Shown here: positions 53,593 to 62,405 of the stretch, in pieces
How positions within the stretch are numbered: the first letter of the stretch is position 1
Layout of the letters: each line of letters begins with the position of its first letter
Source: Novipirellula herctigrandis
GTDB taxonomy: Bacteria; Planctomycetota; Planctomycetia; Pirellulales; Pirellulaceae
Reading direction: 5' to 3'
NCBI GenBank assembly: GCA_007859835.1
Contig: SJPJ01000002.1
Coordinates: forward strand, 751,552 to 815,551
Length of the DNA: 64,000 bases
Notes under the pieces: generated by a model
Seen by the model: the letters and a program-made list of their open reading frames with translations, nothing else
Database searches by the model: none
What the model was told of the DNA's origin: nothing
Translations under genes and position numbers: made by a program

Positions 53593-54018
53593 ATGAATCG
53601 CAAGGGTGGTAGGATCGCGTTTGTTCACCAAGACGCTTCAGGCGGGACCTCATTGGTTCGCATTGCCCGGGCTGCGAAATTGCAGGCCGAACTGTATGCA
53701 TCCATCGAGGCGTTTCTGGCTGCTGACGATCGCGCCGACGTCGAGTGTGCTGTTTTGCACGAAACGCAACCGGATGACATCGCATTCCAAGCGTTGCGAG
53801 AAAGCAAAGGGGCGTACGGCAAATTGCTTCCCGTCATCCTGCTCGCTGGCAAGGACGACGCGGAGTCTCGACAACGTGCACGAGACCTGGGGGCCGCAGG
53901 TTTTTTTCGAGAACCGGCCGACGGCGAAGCGCTTTTAGATGCAATTCGCTGGCTACTCTGCGATTCAAAAACACCTGAGGATCCCGAGTCCAAGTCGCTG
54001 AATCGTAACCATGACTAA
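53593..54018 (+). CDS. Receiver-like protein lacking the phosphoacceptor Asp
   Basis: 141 residues. The layout matches a FixJ-type receiver: IAFVHQDASGG at the place of the acidic cluster, ECAVLHETQPDD where receivers have CLVLDVRMPG, LLPVILLAGKDDAES, and LGAAGFFREPADGEALLDAIRWLL where they have FLEKPFDDEALLDAI. At the phosphoacceptor position there is His56, and the acidic pair of strand 1 is reduced to one Asp, so it should not be phosphorylated in the usual way. No output domain. It is probably a pseudo-receiver binding another protein, perhaps the neighbouring system, or a decaying gene. The reading frame is intact. Confidence 0.7.
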   Translation: MNRKGGRIAFVHQDASGGTSLVRIARAAKLQAELYASIEAFLAADDRADVECAVLHETQPDDIAFQALRESKGAYGKLLPVILLAGKDDAESRQRARDLGAAGFFREPADGEALLDAIRWLLCDSKTPEDPESKSLNRNHD

Positions 54019-54128
54019 ATAACCGCATCACAATACCGAGCAAGAATCGCCCTGTGGAAACAATTCTGTTTTGGGGCAAACAAAGAACCTTTTACCAATT
54101 CCCAAGTATTTCCAATCGGAGAAGATAG

Positions 54129-54965
54129 ATGAGCAAATTTGTTGTAACCGTTTTTGACAATGAAAAAGCTGCTTACGAAGGCTCGAAAGCAATGCTGCAA
54201 CTCGATGGCGAAGGCAGCATCGCGTTGTACGCCGGTGCCATCATCACCAAGGGTGCAGATGGAACTGTTGAGATCAAAGACGCCGTCGACGAAGGCCCGA
54301 TTGGCACTGCCACCGGCATGTTGCTTGGCACTCTGATTGGTGCTCTTGGCGGTGCAGGTGCCGTTGCCGCCGGTGCCGCTGCGGGTGCAGTTGGAGCGGG
54401 CGCTGCTGTTGGATTGGCCGGTGGCACTTTAACGGGCTGGTATAGCGACTTGTACAACGTGGGAGTTGACGGCGAATTTCTTAGCGATGTTGGTGCACTG
54501 ATGCTGCCGGGCACCTCCGCGGTCGTTGCCGAAGTCACCGAAGGTTGGACCACTCCACTGGACAGCCGTATGGAAAAGTTGGGCGGAGTTGTCTTCCGTC
54601 GTTACCGTATCGATGTTGAGGACAACCAAATCGCTCGCGACATCGAAGCGACCAACCGCGAACTCGATGAGCTCGATGCCGAGTGGGATCAAGCTGTTGG
54701 CGAAGCAAAAAATAAGCTTCAAGCCAAACGCGACGCTGCAAAGGCCAAATTGGCGGCTCTCAAGGACAAAGTTGACAACAAAGTCGCATCGCTCAAAGAA
54801 GAATCTGACGCAAAACTTCAGAAGCTTAGCGACCAAATCGGCGCTGCCAAGGATGATGTCAAAGCCAAGTTTGAAACGCAAAAAGAACAGATGAAGGCTG
54901 ACTATGACGAGCGAATCGGCAACCTCAAAGAAGCAGGGAAAAATCTCGAAAAAGCACTCACTTGA
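54129..54965 (+). CDS. DUF1269-like membrane protein with C-terminal coiled coil
   Basis: 278 residues, preceded by GGAGAAG seven bases before the ATG. The N-terminal part (FVVTVFDNEKAAYEGSKAMLQL, IITKGADGTVEIKDAVDEGPIGTATGMLLGTLIGALGG) matches the DUF1269 family. A glycine/alanine-rich hydrophobic segment (about 75-105) contains glycine zipper spacing. The C-terminal 100 residues (from IARDIEATNRELDELDAEW) are a highly charged amphipathic helix with K/E/A repeats like apolipoprotein or LEA-type segments. This suggests membrane association or a stress role. No enzyme motif. It lies between the pseudo-receiver and a sulfatase, and may be a stress-linked gene of the upstream regulators, which is a guess. 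Confidence 0.78.
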   Translation: MSKFVVTVFDNEKAAYEGSKAMLQLDGEGSIALYAGAIITKGADGTVEIKDAVDEGPIGTATGMLLGTLIGALGGAGAVAAGAAAGAVGAGAAVGLAGGTLTGWYSDLYNVGVDGEFLSDVGALMLPGTSAVVAEVTEGWTTPLDSRMEKLGGVVFRRYRIDVEDNQIARDIEATNRELDELDAEWDQAVGEAKNKLQAKRDAAKAKLAALKDKVDNKVASLKEESDAKLQKLSDQIGAAKDDVKAKFETQKEQMKADYDERIGNLKEAGKNLEKALT

Positions 54966-55142
54966 GTGCGTGATTTGAATGGAACGGTGGGTACACGACC
55001 TGCGTGCCCACCCGTGGTGATACTAGCCACTTTGGATCTAGCCTCGGTTGTCATCGGAAATAGTGAGAACTGGGGCTTTTTCGAGAGTGGCAAAAAAACT
55101 ATTCTCACACATATCTACGACCACTCTTTCAAAGCCAGCAAC

Positions 55143-56711
55143 ATGACCAAAACTAAATTTCTTGCGATGATCGCCGTCGCAATGCTCGTCTCCTGTGTGT
55201 CGACTCCGTCGTTCGCGGAAAGCCAACCGAACATTCTCGTCATTTGGGGAGACGACATCGGCCAGTCCAACATCAGTGCCTACACGCGAGGCATGATGGG
55301 GTATCGCACTCCAAATATCGACCGCATCGCGCACGAGGGCATGATCTTTACAGACTACTACGGCGAACAATCCTGCACCGCGGGTCGCGCGTCGTTCATG
55401 CTGGGCCAAAGTGTGTACCGTAGCGGACTCTCAAAAGTCGGTTTGCCTGGTGCCAAAGAGGGAATCAATACGCTCGATCCAACGATTGCTGTTTTGTTGA
55501 AGGATCAGGGATATGCAACGGGGCAATTCGGCAAGAACCATTTTGGAGATCGTGACGAGCATTTACCGACCAATCACGGTTTCGACGAATTCCTTGGCAA
55601 CCTTTACCACCTGAACGCTGAAGAAGAGCCCGAGGTCGAAGACTACCCCAAGGATCCCGAGTTCAGAAAGAAGTTCGGCCCCCGCGGTGTCATCAAGTCA
55701 TTTGCCGATGGCGAGATCGAGGACACAGGTCCGTTAACGAAGAAGCGAATGGAAACGGTCGACGACGAAACGGTTGCCGCAGCGGTTGACTTCATTCAAC
55801 GATCTCACAAAAGCGGAAAGCCTTGGTTCTGCTGGTGGAATGGCACGCGAATGCATTTCCGCACCCATGTCGCTGAAAAGATGCGTGACAAGGCCAACAA
55901 AATGTACGGAAACCTGGACGAATATCAGGCAGGAATGGTCGAGCACGACATTCACATCGGCGTCTTCCTAAAATTGCTGGACGATCTCGGAATCGCCGAT
56001 AACACGATCGTGCACTACTCGACCGACAACGGACCGCATTACAACACTTGGCCGGACGCCGCCGCGACTCCGTTCCAAGGTGAGAAGAATTCGAACTGGG
56101 AAGGTGGTTGGCGAGTGCCGTGTGCCATGCGTTGGCCCGGCGTGATTAAGGCTGGTTCGGAATCCAACGGTGTTGTACATCACATGGACATGATGCCGAC
56201 CTTTTTAGCCGCCGCCGGTAAAAAGGACCTCAAGACAGACTTGCTCGACGGATACACGTCCAACGCTCTTGGTCGCCAATACCAAATTCATCTTGATGGT
56301 TACGACATCACGGAACACTTGAAAGACCCGCAGGGAACGGACAGCCCGCGAAAAGAAGTATTCTACTTTTCAGACACAGGCGATTTGACGGCACTTCGCT
56401 ATGAGGACTGGAAAATCGTCTTCCTGCAACAGAAAACGATGGGGACTCTCCGCGTCTGGATGGATCCTTGGGTCGAACTTCGCACTCCCATGATCTTCAA
56501 CTTGCGTCGCGACCCCTATGAGCGTGCGTTATTTACATCGAACACGTACTACGACTGGATGATCGACCGCGCATTCATGCTGGTTCCGGCCCAGCAATAT
56601 GTTGGAAAGTTCCTTGAGACCTTTAAGGAATATCCACCTCGTATGGAACCTGGAAGTTTCTCGCTTTCCAAAGTGATGGAGAAAATGAAGGACTCCGGCG
56701 GTTCAAAGTAG
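55143..56711 (+). CDS. Secreted sulfatase with CTAGR active-site motif
   Basis: 522 residues from the ATG at 55143, which starts a signal peptide (MTKTKFLAMIAVAMLVSCVS, ending SFA); the frame is open upstream to 54966 without family similarity. Metal site ILVIWGDDIGQSNISAY. The active site reads QSCTAGRASFMLGQ, that is Cys78-Thr-Ala-Gly-Arg82, the CxAxR variant handled by the radical-SAM maturase, rather than CxPxR. Further family segments: GYATGQFGKNHFGD, HYSTDNGPHYNTWPDAA, NSNWEGGWRVPCAMRWPG. The substrate is unknown. It stands alone, and a terminator follows. It differs from the other sulfatases in the window by the arginine-rich core and its CTAGR motif. Confidence 0.93.
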   Translation: MTKTKFLAMIAVAMLVSCVSTPSFAESQPNILVIWGDDIGQSNISAYTRGMMGYRTPNIDRIAHEGMIFTDYYGEQSCTAGRASFMLGQSVYRSGLSKVGLPGAKEGINTLDPTIAVLLKDQGYATGQFGKNHFGDRDEHLPTNHGFDEFLGNLYHLNAEEEPEVEDYPKDPEFRKKFGPRGVIKSFADGEIEDTGPLTKKRMETVDDETVAAAVDFIQRSHKSGKPWFCWWNGTRMHFRTHVAEKMRDKANKMYGNLDEYQAGMVEHDIHIGVFLKLLDDLGIADNTIVHYSTDNGPHYNTWPDAAATPFQGEKNSNWEGGWRVPCAMRWPGVIKAGSESNGVVHHMDMMPTFLAAAGKKDLKTDLLDGYTSNALGRQYQIHLDGYDITEHLKDPQGTDSPRKEVFYFSDTGDLTALRYEDWKIVFLQQKTMGTLRVWMDPWVELRTPMIFNLRRDPYERALFTSNTYYDWMIDRAFMLVPAQQYVGKFLETFKEYPPRMEPGSFSLSKVMEKMKDSGGSK

Positions 56712-56735
56712 CTGCACCTCGGTATTGCCAAACAA

Positions 56736-56770
56736 AAAGCGGGCTTCTGCCATTGGCCTTGGCCCGCTTT
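56736..56770 (+). terminator. Terminator after the CTAGR sulfatase
   Basis: Stem AAAGCGGGC / GCCCGCTTT with a 17-base loop, followed by a TTG-rich stretch. It starts 25 bp after the stop codon. Confidence 0.7.
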
Positions 56771-57170
56771 GTTGTTGGATGCTTGAAGTTTCAGCTACAC
56801 TGAACTTGCATCGTTACTTCGGAAATGGACGCGACAGAGCCAAATTTCGGAGAATAAAACGCCAAGTATGGTGATGACACCAAAGCGAATATTTTAGAGC
56901 ATATCGAAAAAATCCGTGAATCTTGCAATGCCCAAATCAATTACCTGGAGCGGTCATAGAACGAGAGCGTTAGCGACGTCGCAGGTGGCGTAATTTAGCA
57001 AGACACGATGGTTTATTGTCGGGTTTGGTAGTGGACGAGGCGACGGGCTGACGCGTCAGAATTCGTTGCCTCGTCCACTACGATAGTAATTGATCGTGCG
57101 CTGCTAACCGGGTCGGATTCAGCGAAATGTTATCTATCCTCCTTTGTTTAAAAAAGATCAAGTGAACCGA
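56771..57170. other. Intergenic region with an inverted repeat
   Basis: About 400 bp without a gene. It contains the inverted repeat at 57028-57081 and a region with the repeated GCGTTAGCGACGTCGCAGGTGG type of sequence common between planctomycete genes. Nothing else is recognised. Confidence 0.4.
57028..57081. repeat. 18-bp inverted repeat (REP-like hairpin)
   Basis: GTAGTGGACGAGGCGACG (57028-57045) and CGTTGCCTCGTCCACTAC (57064-57081), with one G-T wobble and an 18-base loop. A hairpin of this type, with GTGGACGAGGC arms, is found between genes in Rhodopirellula-like genomes. It lies about 90 bp upstream of the phosphatase gene. Confidence 0.75.
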
Positions 57171-58196
57171 ATGAACATGTTCTCCAAGAATCGAATTCTC
57201 GCCATTCATTTCGTTTGGGTAACCGTCTTCGTATCAAGTTTAAATGTTGCAACAATCGGTTTCACCCAAGAGCCGGATTCTTTGCCGTCGTGGAATGATG
57301 GGCCGACCAAGGCTGCGATTGTCGATTTTGTGAAACGCGTGACCACCGAGGGTGGCCCCGACTACGTCAAGCCTGCCGAGCGAATTGCAACGTTTGACAA
57401 CGACGGATGTCTCTGGTCCGAAAAGCCCTTCTACTTCCAGTTGGCGTTCGCGATCGACCGAATCAAGACGCTTGCCAAGGATCACCCCGAGTGGAAGTCG
57501 GAACAGCCCTTTCAAGCAGTACTCGAAGACGATTTGGAAACGGTCGCCAAGTCAGGGATGGAAGGATTAATGAAGTTGGTCATGGAATCGCATGCCGGCA
57601 TGACAACCTCTGAATTCGAGGTGATCGCCAGGGACTGGCTTAACACGGCCAGGCATCCACGATTTGACAAACGTTATCACGAGCTTGTTTTCCAACCCAT
57701 GCTCGAGTTGCTGGCGTATCTCCGAGCCAAAGAATTTAAAACGTTTATTACGACCGGCGGTGGAATCGAATTCGTTCGTGTGTTCGCAGAAGATGTCTAC
57801 GGAATCCCGCCTGAGCAGGTAGTCGGCAGCAGTATCAAAACAAAGTTTGAACTTCGCGAAGGCAAACCCGTTCTCGTCCGCCTAGCCGAAATTGATTTTA
57901 TCGATGACAAGGCAGGCAAACCGGTCGGAATCAACAGCCACATTGGCCGTCGCCCCATTGCCTCGTTTGGCAATTCCGATGGCGACCATCAAATGTTGCA
58001 ATGGACAGCAGCAGGAGATGGTGCTCGATTTTGCCTGCTGGTTCATCACACCGACGCCGATCGAGAGTGGGCTTACGATCGCGATTCGCATGTCGGTCGG
58101 CTCGACAAGGCACTGGTGGACGCCCAACTGCGAGGTTGGACGGTCGTGGATATGAAACATGACTGGCAAGTGATCTATCCATTCCAAAGCCAGTAA
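57171..58196 (+). CDS. Secreted HAD-family phosphatase
   Basis: 341 residues from the ATG at 57171; the frame is open to a TTG at 57144. A hydrophobic signal (about 8-32) precedes the HAD core. Motif I is ATFDNDGCLWSEKPFYFQLAFAIDR (D76, D78), and motif IV is FGNSDGDHQML. The central cap region (about 120-200) has the EVIARDWLNTARHPRFDKRYHELVFQPMLELLAYL segment, and KTFITTGGGIEF is motif II. The protein resembles non-specific secreted acid phosphatases of the HAD class. It has no linked partners. Substrate is unknown. Confidence 0.85.
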   Translation: MNMFSKNRILAIHFVWVTVFVSSLNVATIGFTQEPDSLPSWNDGPTKAAIVDFVKRVTTEGGPDYVKPAERIATFDNDGCLWSEKPFYFQLAFAIDRIKTLAKDHPEWKSEQPFQAVLEDDLETVAKSGMEGLMKLVMESHAGMTTSEFEVIARDWLNTARHPRFDKRYHELVFQPMLELLAYLRAKEFKTFITTGGGIEFVRVFAEDVYGIPPEQVVGSSIKTKFELREGKPVLVRLAEIDFIDDKAGKPVGINSHIGRRPIASFGNSDGDHQMLQWTAAGDGARFCLLVHHTDADREWAYDRDSHVGRLDKALVDAQLRGWTVVDMKHDWQVIYPFQSQ

Positions 58197-58884
58197 AAGA
58201 GTCTCGTACGACTCGCCGATTTGTGAGCCCGTCCGTAAAGAAACGTAGTAACGTTCCGGAGTTGCTCACAAGATGAAAAACGTGGTATCGGATCCAGCGA
58301 CTCGAACAACTCTCGTGCTGATGACGCACCGATTTTTGAGGGAAATTGCGTTGCGTTGTCGCTATCGCAGCAATCGGCTCACGTGGCGGATAGCTTGCCC
58401 ATCATCATGCGGTGCGCACTCGCATCAGTGTTGTGACGCAGCGTTACCCGATTCGGAAAGTCGATCATCAAAATGATGCAGGAACTCATCTTCCCGCACT
58501 CGGCGGGGCGAGTTAACGTTCCGGCAGTGCTGCCCACAGATGCCCCGGAAGTACACAGGATTTCATCTTGCGATTACAGATCGGTTCGCTATCAAGATTG
58601 CTTTGCAGCTTTTCTTCAGCTTTCGGGAAAGAAAATCGCTGTCATCGTCGAACTTGATTTTGCTCGCTTTGGCAAGATGCACGCCTATGTTTAGCGGCAC
58701 TACCTAGAGGGTGGTTTTTCGACTCTCAAAGTCCAACGGTTCCTCGTTGCTGCGGACACTTCTCCGTCAGCATCAAAGGGTTTAGCGATCGCCACCCTGG
58801 TAGACATCCGAAGTTTAGAAGCGTCACACTGTCTTATCGGCGTTTGAACCGCTAACAGAACATCACGCTTTGTAACCTGTCGAA
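58197..58884. other. Region without a recognisable gene
   Basis: About 690 bp between the phosphatase and the transposase remnant. Several short frames exist in it (for example 58473-58694) but none shows family similarity, signal or ribosome site that I can support. It may be the decayed upstream part of the mobile element or old coding sequence. Confidence 0.4.
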
Positions 58885-59279
58885 TTGCTTGCGTTCTGCC
58901 TACTGCCAAATCATTGGCATCTTGTCATTCGGCCGCAAAAAGGATGGTGGATGGGCAAATCTCTCGGCTGGGTCACCGCGACCCACACGCTTCGCTGTCA
59001 CGCACACTATCACGTAAGCGGAACAGGCCATTTGTATCAAGGACCGTTAAGAGTTTCCTTTGCCATGACGATGAATATTCCCTGGTTGTTTGTCGCTATG
59101 TGGAACGCAATGCACTGAGTGGGACATTGGTCAGAGCCGCAGAGGACTGGGAATATGGCTCCCTTGATCGCTGGCATCACAAACGAGATCGCAATCCACG
59201 ACTGCTCAGGTCATGGCTGATTCCCCGTCCACGGGGTTGGACGATCCGGCCACGAACACTGACAGCGTCGCCGTCACCG
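58885..59279 (+). pseudogene. RAYT (Y1 transposase) remnant with frameshift
   Basis: In frame 1 it reads LLAFCLLPNHWHLVIRPQKG (the HUH metal site HxH as HWH), SLGWVTATHTLRCHAHYHVSGTGHLYQG. From about 59050 the family sequence continues in another frame: VKSFLCHDDEYSLVVCRYVERNALSGTLVRAAEDWEYGSLDRWHH and LLRSWLIPRPRGW. The order matches REP-associated tyrosine transposases, with the switch between HLYQG and KSF. The N-terminal 60 or so residues are not found upstream and the C-terminus ends in unrelated sequence, so the gene is truncated at both ends and frameshifted, hence inactive. Confidence 0.8.
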
Positions 59280-59749
59280 TAAGCTATAATGACGCGCTGC
59301 TTTTCTCAAAACGCTGGCACTACATTGAAAAATGGCAGCAACGGCCCCGGCGAGTTGTTGGCCAGAGTAATTTACGACCGCCACAATGACCCGAATGAGG
59401 AAACAAACCTGATCGAATCCTAAGACTGTTAAGTCAAAACGGCGATCGAATCCTTTCGCAAACACGCTCCACAAAAGTCTGCGGAGAGTGTCGAAATGAA
59501 ACACAAACGCGGGCTCGAGGAAACTCGACGATACGGTCAGGGAAACTCGGAAGCACTTGCGCTAAAATGAAGTTTGTTCACAACAGGCTTCGGCGAACAC
59601 CGCTTCCATCGATGTTCGTAGTGACGTCTCCAGCCGGATTTTCGGAACGATTCTGCCTAAAGGCGGTACTGCAAGCAATTTAACAGAACACCAAACACAG
59701 TGACCTCCAGCAAATTTTTGCCACTCATCTTTCAGGACACCAAAGAATT
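59280..59749. other. Region without a recognisable gene
   Basis: 470 bp from the transposase remnant to the sulfatase start. It probably holds the promoter of the sulfatase. I see no gene, repeat or RNA. Confidence 0.35.
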
Positions 59750-61360
59750 ATGTTTTCCAAAACGCTGCTAGTTCTGATTCTTTCTCTTTCGCTATCTGGC
59801 ATTGCCTTCGCCGAGCAACCCAACGTCCTGCTGATCATGGTCGATGACATGAACGACTATACCGGCTACCTGGGCGGTCATCCGCAAGCGATCACGCCCA
59901 GCCTGGACGCACTGGCCGGAAGTGGCGTCCGCTTTGTCAATGCTCATTGCAACGCGCAAATCTGTGCGCCGTCGCGGGCAAGCATGCTGACGGGCATTTA
60001 TCCGCATCGATCGAGGAACTATTGGTTTGACGATTGGTATAAAAACGACACGCTGAAAAACGGCAAGTCCCTGGCCCGGTTCATGAAGGATAGTGGATAC
60101 GTGGCCTATGGCACCGGGAAATTGATGCACCACGAACAGACCGACGACTGGACCGAATTCGGGATACCTCAGGATCCAGGACCTTTCCCGTCCAATGGGA
60201 AGAAGAAAGTCGGCCATCCGTCTATCCCACAACCCTTTCGCGACATTGGTGCCATCGATGGTGTCTATGCATCGCTGGCCGATGTTCCCAATGTTCGTCC
60301 CTCAAGAAACTTCCCTGGTTACAAGGGTTGGACGACTCGAATGGGAAAGCCGTTTCGCTACGAGAGCGACGATGACCGAGATCTGATGAGTGACGAGTTG
60401 CAGGCGAATTGGACCGTCGATCGTTTGAAGCAACTGGAAAACCGTGAGGAATCAGTTCCGTTTTTCCTGGCGGTTGGTTTTTCACGTCCACACACGCCGC
60501 TGGTCGCGCCGCAAAAGTACTTTGACATGTACCCACTGGATTCTCTGAAATTGGCGGCGATCAAGGAAAACGACCGGGAAGATTGTCATTTCGCTTCGGT
60601 GTTTCCAAAATGGGATCCAAAGTGGACGAATCACTATCAGAAACTGGTTGATTCTTACTCCACAGCTGAGGAAGGATTGCTGAGGCATCTGCAAGCGTAT
60701 CTCGCCTGCATCACATTCGTAGACGATCAAGTCGGAACGGTTGTGGACGCACTGGACAACAGCAAGTTTAAGGACAACACCATCGTCATCCTGGTCAGCG
60801 ACCACGGCTACCATCAGGGCGAGAAGCAGTATCTGTACAAGAACTCGTTGTGGGAAGAAAGCACTCGCGTGCCGATGATCATTCGTGTTCCCCAGTTGGT
60901 AAACAATGGCGGAAAAGCGGTGGATCATCCTGTGTCTTTGATTGACATCTATCCAACGATTGCCGACCTTTGTGGTCTTGGCAAAAGTGATAACAGAATC
61001 AACGAAGATGGTGCGTCGTTTGATGGACACAGCCTGAAACCATTTCTGGTCGATCCCGAAAACGACCAGTGGAATGGCCCCGATGTCGCGCTTTCGGTCG
61101 TCATGACGCCGGGACCGGATTCGGATAGAGGGCTGGAGCCGTCATTTCACAGCTACTCCGTCAGGTCCAAAGACTATCGCTACACGCACTACGTCAGCGG
61201 CAAGGAAGAACTATACGACCACACGAATGATCCGCATGAGTGGACGAACCTCGCTGACAATCCCGAGTTTGCGGACATCAAGACCAGCTTGAAAGCACAA
61301 ATGGAAGCTCTTACAGGTGATCTCGACGAAACATCATTTAAGCCCGTGCGAATGGAATGA
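59750..61360 (+). CDS. Secreted iduronate-2-sulfatase-like sulfatase
   Basis: 536 residues, signal peptide about 1-21 (ending AFA). Metal site VLLIMVDDMNDYTGYLGGHPQAITPSLDAL. Active site QICAPSRASMLTG, with Cys72 for formylglycine. Further family parts: FAR-type YVAYGTGKLMHHEQTDDW, FLAVGFSRPHTPLVAPQKYFDMYPLDSLKL, ILVSDHGYHQGEKQYLYKNSLWEESTRVPMIIRVP, and RYTHYVSGKEELYDHTNDPHEWTNLADNPE. These point to the iduronate-2-sulfatase-like (S1_7) branch. The same class as the truncated copy at 39394. Expected substrate: sulfated uronic acid or hexose; not determinable from sequence. It ends next to the RAYT-type repeats. Confidence 0.93.
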   Translation: MFSKTLLVLILSLSLSGIAFAEQPNVLLIMVDDMNDYTGYLGGHPQAITPSLDALAGSGVRFVNAHCNAQICAPSRASMLTGIYPHRSRNYWFDDWYKNDTLKNGKSLARFMKDSGYVAYGTGKLMHHEQTDDWTEFGIPQDPGPFPSNGKKKVGHPSIPQPFRDIGAIDGVYASLADVPNVRPSRNFPGYKGWTTRMGKPFRYESDDDRDLMSDELQANWTVDRLKQLENREESVPFFLAVGFSRPHTPLVAPQKYFDMYPLDSLKLAAIKENDREDCHFASVFPKWDPKWTNHYQKLVDSYSTAEEGLLRHLQAYLACITFVDDQVGTVVDALDNSKFKDNTIVILVSDHGYHQGEKQYLYKNSLWEESTRVPMIIRVPQLVNNGGKAVDHPVSLIDIYPTIADLCGLGKSDNRINEDGASFDGHSLKPFLVDPENDQWNGPDVALSVVMTPGPDSDRGLEPSFHSYSVRSKDYRYTHYVSGKEELYDHTNDPHEWTNLADNPEFADIKTSLKAQMEALTGDLDETSFKPVRME

Positions 61361-61362
61361 CA

Positions 61363-61404
61363 GGAAAAATCTAAGGGGAAGGGAAAAATCTAAGGGGAAG
61401 GGGG
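61363..61404. repeat. Tandem 19-bp repeat with the GGGGAAGGGGG motif
   Basis: GGAAAAATCTAAGGGGAAG occurs twice in a row (61363-61381, 61382-61400), followed by GGGG. It directly precedes the transposase remnant end and follows the sulfatase stop by a few bases. The AAGGGGAAGGGGG motif recurs at 62076, 62245 (inverted) and 63928. Confidence 0.85.
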
Positions 61405-61424
61405 TGAATGGCACGGGCGTAAGC

Positions 61425-62070
61425 TTAAGCTGCGGTGGCGTAACGATTTCGGTTCGGATTGCGTGGGCATTGCATCAACTTGTAGTTCTTCGCTCGACGC
61501 TTCAATTCTCTTTTTTCTTGGCGGCCAGGACGGTTGCCGACGGTCAACTCGGAAATGACTTCAAGCAGGTTGTCCCACTGCTGATTCCTTCGTGACGCCC
61601 CCAGCCTCAGCGATGCGGCGTACTCCTCCAATGCCTGCATCGCGCCGGTAAAACTCAGGCGTGTTGGGCACACATTGAACCTCAACGCTGACGCCAGCAT
61701 CGCACTACGAACAAGGTTGTAGCCGATCATGTGGCAATGAATTTCCTTGCGAACCATTTGCGGGCTCTTGCACCGCAAGTGATCCATCTGCATCTGGGTC
61801 TTGAGGCTGCGGATATGCAACTCAACGGTCCACCTCCGGTAGTACAGGTGCGCCAGTTCTTCGGCTTGATAAGTCTCCGCGTCAATCAACGTGGTCGCCA
61901 GTATGATCTCACGCGTTCGGAAACCTTTCTGTTCGACTCGATACTTGATGTGACGAACGAAGATTGAGTTTGGATACGCTTCATATTCTTCTTGGCTCAT
62001 CCAAGTCGGACGCTGAGGCCTTTGATAAAGAACGAGCTGGTCGAGGTAACCCTGTTTCAGTCCGCGTCGG
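61425..62070 (-). pseudogene. IS4-family transposase, C-terminal part
   Basis: The minus-strand frame continues from 62225, but the transposase sequence starts about 62070 with RRGLKQGYLDQLVLYQRPQRPTWMSQEEYEAYP. It contains RTREIILATTLIDAETYQAEELAHLYYRRWTVELHIRSLKTQMQMDHL, the Y-R-E-K signature of IS4 (Y, then R, E and K spaced as expected), and a long basic tail ending NRNRYATAA. The N-terminal half with the first two catalytic Asp residues is missing; the upstream part is instead the RAYT-derived element. It is non-functional. The terminal repeats could not be identified with certainty. Confidence 0.85.
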
Positions 62071-62075
62071 GAAAG

Positions 62076-62259
62076 AAAAGGGGAAGGGGGGCATTTTTCG
62101 CACATTTTTCGCATTGCCCCGGTTAAGGGCATGGTAGATGTAGCCTGCTTCATCGGCACGTTTGATTCTTGGCATACCATCAGTTGGCTAAAGAAAGATT
62201 GATCGTATTCGCTAGAGAATATCAAACCAAGTCCCGAAAAACGACCCCCTTCCCCTTTT
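62076..62259 (-). mobile_element. RAYT-derived short element with 15-bp terminal inverted repeats
   Basis: AAAAGGGGAAGGGGG at 62076-62090 and its exact reverse complement at 62245-62259 enclose about 155 bp. On the minus strand an ATG at 62175 opens MPRIKRADEAGYIYHALNRGNAK, the N-terminus of RAYT/Y1 transposases, and stops matching after some 25 codons at CATTTTTCGCA-type repeats. So this is a RAYT 5' end with the rest of the gene gone and the ends kept. The segment is repeated at 63928-64000. It may be a non-autonomous element mobilised in trans. Confidence 0.75.
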
Positions 62260-62272
62260 CCTCTTTAGAGGC

Positions 62273-62325
62273 GACCTTCCGTGGTTTCGTCGTGAAACAA
62301 TTAGCACACGGAGGGTCGTTTTTTT
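62273..62325 (+). terminator. Long imperfect hairpin followed by a T tract
   Basis: GACCTTCCGTG (62273-62283) and CACGGAGGGTC (62307-62317) pair at 10 of 11 positions, with an inner GTTTC/GAAAC stem, and are followed by GTTTTTTTT. It looks like a strong plus-strand terminator or a REP-like hairpin of the adjacent element. It is beside the 3' end (62406) of the helical-repeat gene, which runs minus, so its origin is probably the mobile element. Confidence 0.55.
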
Positions 62326-62405
62326 TGACTCCCAAGTCAAGCGAGATAACTCGCGGCACAGTCACAACTTACGAAATCAGGAAGCCACGAAGTGGCGCTG
62401 TCCAG

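Noticed and set aside
58473..58694. A 73-codon plus-strand frame after the phosphatase
   Set aside because: No family similarity, no ribosome site and no conserved pattern; not enough to call a gene.
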